In this document: in pieces, positions 1 through 4,078 of the stretch
Layout of the letters: the number at the start of each line of letters is the position of its first letter
How positions within the stretch are numbered: the first letter of the stretch is position 1
From: Blastocatellia bacterium
GTDB taxonomy: Bacteria; Acidobacteriota; Blastocatellia; Pyrinomonadales; Pyrinomonadaceae
Assembly (NCBI GenBank): GCA_013695495.1
Contig: JACDAK010000290.1
Span: 1 to 5,524, forward strand
Length of the DNA: 5,524 nucleotides
Direction of reading: 5' to 3'
The notes under the pieces: generated by a model
Told to the model about the DNA's origin: nothing
Databases searched by the model: none
Seen by the model: only the letters and a program-made list of their open reading frames with translations
Program-made: the position numbers and the translations under genes

Positions 1-209
1 GTCGCAGTCCCAATCTTTTCGATGTGCGAGGCGGCGATGGTTATCTTTCCGGCATAGGCGGTTTCGAGCACGACGGCTTGATCGGTGCGCGAGATGATCT
101 TGCCGGAAAGGCGGTCGCCGTTTTTGAGGGTAAGTTCCTCGTCAATCACGGCGGCAGTGGCGTTGATGAATAAAAGGGGAATGAGCAGCCAGCAGAGAAT
201 TTTTGGCAT
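1..209 (-). CDS. Exported DUF481/YdiY-like protein, N-terminal part only
   Basis: A minus-strand reading frame opens at ATG (209-207) and stays open to the window edge, giving 69 codons of an incomplete gene. Residues 1-20 look like a Sec signal peptide: Lys3, a hydrophobic core (LCWLLIPLLFI) and an NATAA end suitable for signal peptidase I. No lipobox is seen. The mature part starts acidic (VIDEEL) and continues with TLKNGDRLSGKI, a spacer, then LETAYAGKITIAASHIEKI. A 'lkNGDrlsG ... leTdYaGki.i....I' pattern is typical of the N-terminal region of DUF481/YdiY-type proteins, predicted outer-membrane or periplasmic proteins sometimes called salt-induced outer membrane proteins. The family call rests on motif memory from about 50 residues; the beta-barrel part is outside the window. 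Other small periplasmic proteins share the NGD...G pattern. A weak GAGG lies about 14 nt upstream. The gene is divergent from the cysteine-cluster gene at 362. Confidence 0.7.
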   Translation of the reverse strand, partial: MPKILCWLLIPLLFINATAAVIDEELTLKNGDRLSGKIISRTDQAVVLETAYAGKITIAASHIEKIGTA

Positions 210-252
210 GAGTGTTCGGCCTCAGTTTTGAAGATAACAGGTGAAACGAAGC

Positions 253-269
253 TTCGGGTGCGACCCGAA
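253..269. repeat. Hairpin with 7-bp stem in the leader of the exported-protein gene
   Basis: TTCGGGT (253-259) and ACCCGAA (263-269) are exact reverse complements separated by a 3-nt loop. If the minus promoter at 283-288 is used, this hairpin lies at the 5' end of the roughly 67-nt leader of the DUF481-like gene. No T-tract follows on either strand, so an intrinsic terminator is unlikely. It could stabilise the mRNA 5' end or bind a protein. Confidence 0.5.
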
Positions 270-282
270 TGAATAACATAGC

Positions 283-288
283 ATTATA
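283..288 (-). promoter_or_regulatory. Putative -10 box of the exported-protein gene
   Basis: The minus strand reads TATAAT, a perfect sigma-70 -10 hexamer, in the spacer between two divergent genes. It would start transcription near 276 and leave a leader of about 67 nt before the ATG at 209. No good TTGACA-like -35 box is seen at 16-18 bp spacing, where a dyad (297-309) lies instead. The match is visible in the sequence; promoter function is inferred. Confidence 0.45.
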
Positions 289-296
289 GGTTTTGA

Positions 297-309
297 AAGT
301 GAATCACTT
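297..309. promoter_or_regulatory. Operator-like 13-bp dyad over the -35 region
   Basis: AAGTGAATCACTT is an inverted repeat with two perfect 6-bp arms (AAGTGA/TCACTT) around one central base. It covers the position expected for the -35 box of the minus-strand TATAAT at 283-288. A one-base loop cannot fold as RNA, so a DNA-binding dimer site is the likelier reading. No regulator can be named. A separate palindrome, TATTCGAATA, lies at 315-324. Confidence 0.35.
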
Positions 310-314
310 ATAGT

Positions 315-324
315 TATTCGAATA
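315..324. repeat. Perfect 10-bp palindrome
   Basis: TATTCGAATA is its own reverse complement and lies 38 nt ahead of the cysteine-cluster gene at 362. It is short enough to arise by chance in AT-rich spacer DNA, but two other inverted repeats occur within 65 nt of it. Possible protein-binding site; function unknown. Confidence 0.3.
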
Positions 325-361
325 CTGGCTGCGGCGGACGCGTCGTGTAGATTGATATCGG

Positions 362-934
362 ATGAAACGACTTGGGCGAACAGAGGCTATGCGGCGGCTG
401 AAGGCGTTGAAAGAGACGTATGCGGCGGACATTCGCGAGCGGTTCGAATGGCGTGCGGAAAGTTGCGGCACGTGTCCGACGCCGGGAATCTGCTGCGTTG
501 ACGAGCATTTTGTGAACGTGCGGATATCGCGGCTTGAGGCGGAAGTGATCGCTGTGGCGATCGACGCGCTTGAGCAGGGGCTAAGCGAAGCTGTCTATCG
601 ACGGGTGGAGGCGACAGTCGAAAAATACAAACTTGAGCCGGATAGCGATGAGACGAAGACGTATGCGTGCCCGTTGTTTGAACGGGGCGTGGGCTGCCTT
701 GTTCACAGCGTCGGGAAGCCTGTGCCTTGCATTACGCATGCGTGCTACGAAAGAGAAGAGTACCTGCCGCCGGACGAACTGCAGTGTGAGCAGGAAGTGA
801 TCATCGGCCGGCTGAACGAGAGGGTGTATCGCCAGCCGGCCGAGTTGATGCCGATTCCGATCGCGGTGCTTAGGTCGCGGAGCGAAGGCGGCCGCCGAGC
901 ACTATCATCGGAACAAGAAGCGCAAGAAAGATGA
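362..934 (+). CDS. YkgJ-family CxxC...CC metal-binding protein
   Basis: This 190-residue soluble protein has no signal peptide or membrane segment. It has a cysteine cluster C35-x2-C38-x5-C44-C45 followed by VDEHFVNVRISRLEAEVI, the usual layout of the YkgJ/PF03692 'putative zinc- or iron-chelating' domain: cysteine cluster, beta strand, then an 'xxxEaexI' helix. A second group follows at C103, C112, C123 and C128, in the context CPLF...GC..H..GKP..C..H.C, and a ninth cysteine is at C142. The two groups probably bind one metal ion or an Fe-S cluster together. Biochemical function is unknown for most of the family and I do not assign one. Residues 1-30 are basic and helical. The ATG at 362 has no clear Shine-Dalgarno; ATG at 389 (residue 10) is an alternative that also keeps every cysteine. 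The last 21 codons overlap, tail to tail, the broken membrane gene on the other strand. The last 20 residues are polar and low in conserved features, so the family domain probably ends before the overlap. Confidence 0.85.
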   Translation: MKRLGRTEAMRRLKALKETYAADIRERFEWRAESCGTCPTPGICCVDEHFVNVRISRLEAEVIAVAIDALEQGLSEAVYRRVEATVEKYKLEPDSDETKTYACPLFERGVGCLVHSVGKPVPCITHACYEREEYLPPDELQCEQEVIIGRLNERVYRQPAELMPIPIAVLRSRSEGGRRALSSEQEAQER

Positions 935-1265
935 GGTGATACCAGATCGGCATATAGCTCCACGCGGCGATCTGGACCACGAGGCCGAAGAGGAGCAGAA
1001 CAACGGCGTTCGGGAATTTTCATTGGCGATCACCGCAGCGAGAAAGCCCGCCATGATTGAAAAAACGACGCTAAGGAACAAACGGGATAAGCAGTATTGT
1101 CGAATCCGCCATCATCGGCTCGCCGTTCGTCATCGCCCGTTCTATTCCGGCCTGGTGAGCGCCGTACCATCCCGGTGACGCGATCCGCAGAACCTGATCG
1201 CTGCCGAGCCACAAGATCGACCATCCGACAAAACCCGCAACGACCGCCAAGATCATTCGTGCCAT
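870..1265 (-). pseudogene. Small four-helix membrane protein gene with two compensating frameshifts
   Basis: The gene starts at ATG 1265-1263 behind a strong AAGGAGA, and its first frame stops at TAG 1073-1071 after 64 codons. The protein resumes one base over (CTT at 1075; LSVVFSIMAGFLAAVIAN), then returns to the first frame near 1005 (VVLLLFGLVVQ, then MPIWYHLIFLALLVP) and ends at TAA 872-870. One extra base near 1074-1076 and one missing base near 1005-1012 restore a continuous 131-residue protein. It has four hydrophobic helices, roughly residues 3-21, 56-79, 87-103 and 107-125, with a polar stretch (SPGWYGAHQ...MTNGEP) after the first. The layout resembles small uncharacterised bacterial membrane proteins with a 'W-Y-H-L' last helix; I know no function. 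The breaks lie by CC and AA runs, so assembly error is as likely as real decay. The strong ribosome site and promoter argue that the gene was recently functional. Its tail overlaps the gene ending at 934. Confidence 0.7.
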
Positions 1266-1270
1266 ATCGA

Positions 1271-1277
1271 TCTCCTT
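1271..1277 (-). promoter_or_regulatory. Strong Shine-Dalgarno of the broken membrane gene
   Basis: The minus strand reads AAGGAGA five bases before the ATG at 1265. This fixes the start there and not at the far upstream in-frame ATG at 1433, which would add 56 residues of non-membrane sequence running through a promoter. It is the only strong Shine-Dalgarno I see in the window. Confidence 0.8.
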
Positions 1278-1323
1278 TTTATCTTTGTAATAGGTGAACG
1301 CTCGCTCGCCTACGGCGCGGCGC

Positions 1324-1352
1324 ATTATATTCTGAAACTTATTCGAAAACAA
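1324..1352 (-). promoter_or_regulatory. Putative promoter of the broken membrane gene
   Basis: On the minus strand a perfect TATAAT (1329-1324) lies 17 bp downstream of TTGTTT (1352-1347), a half match to the -35 consensus. Transcription would start near 1317 and give a leader of about 52 nt carrying the AAGGAGA site. The -35 box partly overlaps one arm of the inverted repeat 1350-1371. Spacing and position support the call; activity is inferred. Confidence 0.5.
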
Positions 1353-1371
1353 TCGGGGGGGGCACCGATTG
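1350..1371. repeat. Inverted repeat enclosing a run of eight G
   Basis: CAATCGG (1350-1356) and CCGATTG (1365-1371) are exact reverse complements around an 8-nt loop. The left arm ends in a homopolymer of eight G (1355-1362) that continues into the loop. It sits at the upstream edge of the promoter for the minus-strand membrane gene. It could be an operator or cruciform. The G run is also a place where sequencing or replication may change length. No T-tract follows, so a terminator is unlikely. Confidence 0.4.
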
Positions 1372-1441
1372 ATCTTTCGGGCATGACGCCTTAAACGTAG
1401 TTGGTAATTTTCTGCATCACACTGTCCTTTCATCTCGGCGA

Positions 1442-1469
1442 GAGCGGCAAGCAGGGATGCTTGCCGCTC
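1442..1469 (-). terminator. 12-bp perfect hairpin after sppA, possible terminator
   Basis: GAGCGGCAAGCA (1442-1453) and TGCTTGCCGCTC (1458-1469) pair perfectly around a GGGA/TCCC loop. The hairpin begins 11 nt past the sppA stop codon on the minus strand, where a transcription terminator or mRNA-end stabiliser is expected. No T-tract follows the stem on the minus strand, so it is not a classic intrinsic terminator. It could be a U-less terminator, a 3'-end protecting stem-loop, or one copy of a dispersed palindromic repeat. It also separates sppA from the membrane gene downstream. Confidence 0.55.
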
Positions 1470-1480
1470 CAGTCGTGATG

Positions 1481-3274
1481 CTATTTGATCGTTAGTTCGA
1501 AGGGCATGAGCATGAAAGCTTCGCCGGGCGACATGCGTTCGAACATTTCGGAGTAGCGAAGGCTTCGGCGGACGTCGGCGGGGAGGGTGTCGGCGATCGC
1601 CTTCTTGGCTTTCAGGTCAGATGAAAGGGTTGCGTCCTCGCTGCCGAACCATCGTTGGAAAAGCGGCTGGGGCGCCGGGAAGACTACGCGGCGGACGTCT
1701 TTGTCAGCCGGCAGATTTGCAAGTTCCTTTGCGATCTCGATGGCACGTTCGAGCCCGCCGATCTCATCGACCAATCCGTTAGCTTTTGCTTGAGTTCCGG
1801 TCCAGACGCGGCCCTGGCCGAGAGTGTTGACCTGTTCGTCGGTCATATTTCGGCCCTTTGCGACCTTCGGGACGAAATTGTTGAAGTAGATGGTGTTCGC
1901 CTGCTCCATCATCTTTCCGCGTTCGTCCTCATTCCATTTTTCGGTAGCTTTGAAGATGCCGGAGTTTTTGCCCCGGGTGACGTATTCGTTGGTGATGCCG
2001 AGCCAGTCGTACATTCCGGCGAGCACGGGCTTGCCGACGAAGACACCGATCGAACCGGTAAGAGTTGACGGTTCTGCGACGATCTTATTAGCGTTGCAGG
2101 CGATGTAGTAGCCGCCCGACGCAGCGTAATCGCCCATCGAAACGACGACGGGCTTTTTCGCTTTGGCGTTCTCGAGTGCGTGCCACATCAGGTCTGATGC
2201 AAGTGCGGAACCGCCGCCTGAATCGACGCGAAGGACGATGGCTTTAACGCCGTTGTCATTAGCGGCGTCGTTTACCGCTTTCACGATCGTGTCGGAGCCG
2301 GCCATCTGACCGCCGAAAACACCGTCGCTCGAGGAGCCGGTCGTGATAGCACCCGACGCAAAGATGATAGCGACGCGTTCGCCGTTGTTTAGGCTAAGCG
2401 AATCGGAGGAAACGTCGCGATATTTGCTGCCATTGATGGTCCGGAGGTCTTCCTCTTCGCGATAGCCGAGGCGCGTTTTCAATTCGTCGAACACCTGGTC
2501 CCTGTATAACGCGCCGTCGATAAGCCCCATTTCGTTCGCCTGAACGGCGTTGTAGGGAGCGTTGTCGATGATCGTCATTATCTCGCCCGGGTCTTTACCG
2601 CGCGTTTCAGAGACGGCTGCTGTGATGCGGCTCATGTATTCGTCGAGCACGGCGTTTATCACCTCGCGCTGTCCTTCGCCCATTTCTTTGCGAGTGTACT
2701 GGTCGGGCGCGTTCTTATATTTGGGGCCGATCTGAATAACGTCCGCCTCGACGCCAAGTTTATCAAGCGATCCTTTATAGAATGTCGCTTCGGCGGCAAA
2801 TCCGTTTATCCAGAGGTCGCCCGGGGGCGGCACAAAGATCTTTTCGGCAGCGGTCGCGATGTAATAATCGCGGTTCATGCCGAGTTCCATGAACGCGTAG
2901 ACCGGTTTACCGGAGGTTCGCAGGTCCTTGATGGCATCGCGGAGCTCGTCAGCCTTGCCCCAGCCCATTCCGGGCGATTTGATATCGAGCAAAACAGCGC
3001 CGATGCGGTCATCGACCTTAGCTTTGCGGAGTTGTGTGAGCAGGCCTGTGAACGACTGCTGCGAACCGCCGCCGAGCGCTTTCATGATCGGGTCCTCGGC
3101 AACATAATCGGGCATTGAACCCGAGACGTTCAGCACCAGAACGCTGTTGTTCGGCACGCTCGGCCGCCCGATCCTGTCTGCCAGGAAGATAAGCGCGATT
3201 ATTCCGACGATGAAAAAGACGAAGGCGAATCCGCCCAAAATGAGTAATACCTTTGCGGTTTTAGATGTTGCCAT
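1481..3274 (-). CDS. sppA: Signal peptide peptidase SppA, 67K type (S49 serine protease)
   Basis: This 597-residue protein is close in length to the E. coli 67K-type SppA (618). SppA is a membrane-anchored protease that faces the periplasm and degrades signal peptides left after cleavage by signal peptidase. One N-terminal transmembrane helix (about 8-31) is followed by two ClpP-like S49 repeats. The first, about 90-255, carries the expected general base in the GPKYKNAP context, Lys187, which aligns with the E. coli YKSA lysine. The second, about 300-515, carries the nucleophile in MGDYAASGGYYIA, Ser386, followed by TGSIGV (406-411). The Ser/Lys dyad is intact, so the enzyme should be active. 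The glycine motif usually written DSPGGS is DSGGGS here (351-356), with Pro replaced by Gly. The start at 3274 has no Shine-Dalgarno; TCTAAT lies five bases upstream. The 88-nt spacer to the methyltransferase gene ahead of it holds only a weak 5-bp stem (3300-3317), so co-transcription is possible. A 12-bp hairpin follows the stop. Confidence 0.95.
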   Translation of the reverse strand: MATSKTAKVLLILGGFAFVFFIVGIIALIFLADRIGRPSVPNNSVLVLNVSGSMPDYVAEDPIMKALGGGSQQSFTGLLTQLRKAKVDDRIGAVLLDIKSPGMGWGKADELRDAIKDLRTSGKPVYAFMELGMNRDYYIATAAEKIFVPPPGDLWINGFAAEATFYKGSLDKLGVEADVIQIGPKYKNAPDQYTRKEMGEGQREVINAVLDEYMSRITAAVSETRGKDPGEIMTIIDNAPYNAVQANEMGLIDGALYRDQVFDELKTRLGYREEEDLRTINGSKYRDVSSDSLSLNNGERVAIIFASGAITTGSSSDGVFGGQMAGSDTIVKAVNDAANDNGVKAIVLRVDSGGGSALASDLMWHALENAKAKKPVVVSMGDYAASGGYYIACNANKIVAEPSTLTGSIGVFVGKPVLAGMYDWLGITNEYVTRGKNSGIFKATEKWNEDERGKMMEQANTIYFNNFVPKVAKGRNMTDEQVNTLGQGRVWTGTQAKANGLVDEIGGLERAIEIAKELANLPADKDVRRVVFPAPQPLFQRWFGSEDATLSSDLKAKKAIADTLPADVRRSLRYSEMFERMSPGEAFMLMPFELTIK

Positions 3275-3362
3275 TGTTTATTAGAGCTTGCTGATCGTGC
3301 CGAGCGCCATAACTCGGAAAAGACGTTACTTAATGATACGACGCAGACCTATAAAATGTTTA

Positions 3363-3974
3363 TTACCCGTTCGCTTCTAGTAATGTGGGTTCGGGCACTT
3401 CGGCCACGATCAGGTTAACGGCACCGCGAGCTTTAACCCGAACTTCTCTGATCATCAGGCCGGCGTTCGCTGCGATCTCCGCCGTTCGGCGGTTAAAGTG
3501 ATCTTGGATGACGGCTTTTGTGAATACATTCAACACGTCGAACGCGGTGCCGAACATGCCTTCCGGCCGTACGTGTTCCAACAGGACGACACGACCGCCG
3601 GGCCGCACGATTCGCTTTACCTCTCTGAATGCCACGTGCGGGTCGGGAATCGAACAGAACACCAAAGTCGCAAACGCTGCATCGAAAGAATTATCCGGAA
3701 ACGGGAGAGCCTGGCCATCCGCCTGGACAAGGTGATTGCCGACCGTTTTCGTCGCGGCGATCTCGATCATCTTAATAGAGAATTCGGTTGAAACGGAGCA
3801 TCGTGACGGCGGGTAAAGCGAAAAATTAGCTCCGGTTCCGGAACCGATCTCAACGATATCTGAACCGTGCGGGAGCATCGCCAACGTTTCGTCGCGCCAA
3901 CGGGCGAGAAAGCGACGTTCGAACGGAGCGAACGCCTGGTCGTAAAACCTTGCCAGGGAATCGTAAACGGCCAT
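3363..3974 (-). CDS. Class I SAM-dependent methyltransferase (Methyltransf_11 / UbiE-like)
   Basis: This is a complete 203-residue cytoplasmic protein with the Rossmann-fold methyltransferase motifs in order. The N-terminal YDSLARFYDQAF (4-15) is the usual family opening. Motif I is VEIGSGTGAN (41-50), which binds S-adenosylmethionine. An acidic residue, Glu64, at the end of strand 2 (VSTEFS) should hold the ribose. Next come QADGQALPFPDNSFD (84-98), a motif-II-like strand (FATLVFCSIPD, 101-111), the RPGG turn (124-127) and LLEHVRPEG (131-139). The LEHVR sequence and the later HFNRRT resemble UbiE/COQ5-like and phospholipid N-methyltransferase-like proteins (PmtA, METTL7 type). Lipid or quinone substrates are therefore plausible, but the substrate cannot be read from sequence. 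The conserved N-terminal motif fixes the start at 3974. No Shine-Dalgarno precedes it; a perfect TATAAT ends four bases before the ATG, suggesting a leaderless mRNA. It is upstream of sppA on the same strand and divergent from the response regulator. Confidence 0.88.
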   Translation of the reverse strand: MAVYDSLARFYDQAFAPFERRFLARWRDETLAMLPHGSDIVEIGSGTGANFSLYPPSRCSVSTEFSIKMIEIAATKTVGNHLVQADGQALPFPDNSFDAAFATLVFCSIPDPHVAFREVKRIVRPGGRVVLLEHVRPEGMFGTAFDVLNVFTKAVIQDHFNRRTAEIAANAGLMIREVRVKARGAVNLIVAEVPEPTLLEANG

Positions 3975-3978
3975 GCTT

Positions 3979-3984
3979 ATTATA
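3979..3984 (-). promoter_or_regulatory. Perfect -10 box adjoining the methyltransferase start
   Basis: The minus strand reads TATAAT, then four bases (AAGC), then the ATG at 3974. With normal spacing, transcription would start within about two bases of the ATG and give a leaderless message, consistent with the missing Shine-Dalgarno. No clear -35 hexamer is seen at 16-18 bp; the dyad at 3991-4005 lies in the -10/-35 spacer. The same bases form the palindrome CTTATTATAAG (3976-3986), so chance similarity is possible. Confidence 0.45.
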
Positions 3985-3990
3985 AGGATA

Positions 3991-4005
3991 CCGAATCGGA
4001 TTCGG
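3991..4005. promoter_or_regulatory. Operator-like 15-bp dyad between divergent genes
   Basis: CCGAATC (3991-3997) and GATTCGG (3999-4005) are perfect 7-bp inverted arms around a single G. The site is about 17-31 nt upstream of the methyltransferase ATG and 74 nt upstream of the regulator ATG. It is too tight to fold as RNA but fits a dimeric DNA-binding protein, which would block the methyltransferase promoter. The neighbouring Fis-type regulator is a candidate binder only by proximity. Confidence 0.4.
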
Positions 4006-4078
4006 ACGGCAAAAAAGGATTTTGCGAAAAAGCGAGGTTTTCAAAATATGAGACTCTTAGGTATTCTTGGTAAACATT

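Noticed and set aside
745..1023. A 92-codon minus-strand open frame overlapping the end of the cysteine-cluster gene
   Set aside because: Its frame differs from that of the four-helix protein here; its product is Arg/Ser/Pro-rich with no helices, and it runs antisense into the conserved YkgJ-like coding region.
936..1178. Plus-strand 80-codon open frame just after the cysteine-cluster gene
   Set aside because: It is antisense to the hydrophobic segments of the membrane gene, has no Shine-Dalgarno and a low-information Arg/His-rich product.
1071..1433. Long N-terminal version of the membrane protein starting at ATG 1433
   Set aside because: The extra 56 codons cross a TATAAT, an inverted repeat and the AAGGAGA site, and encode no membrane or conserved sequence. 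The start at 1265 has the ribosome site at ideal spacing.
1655..2068. Plus-strand 137-codon open frame inside sppA
   Set aside because: It is antisense to the conserved catalytic region of sppA, including the Ser386 motif, and has no recognisable features of its own.
4008..4025. Possible -24/-12 (sigma-54) promoter ahead of the regulator gene
   Set aside because: GG (4008-4009) and GC (4024-4025) are 14 bases apart where 10 are required, and the flanking consensus bases do not match.
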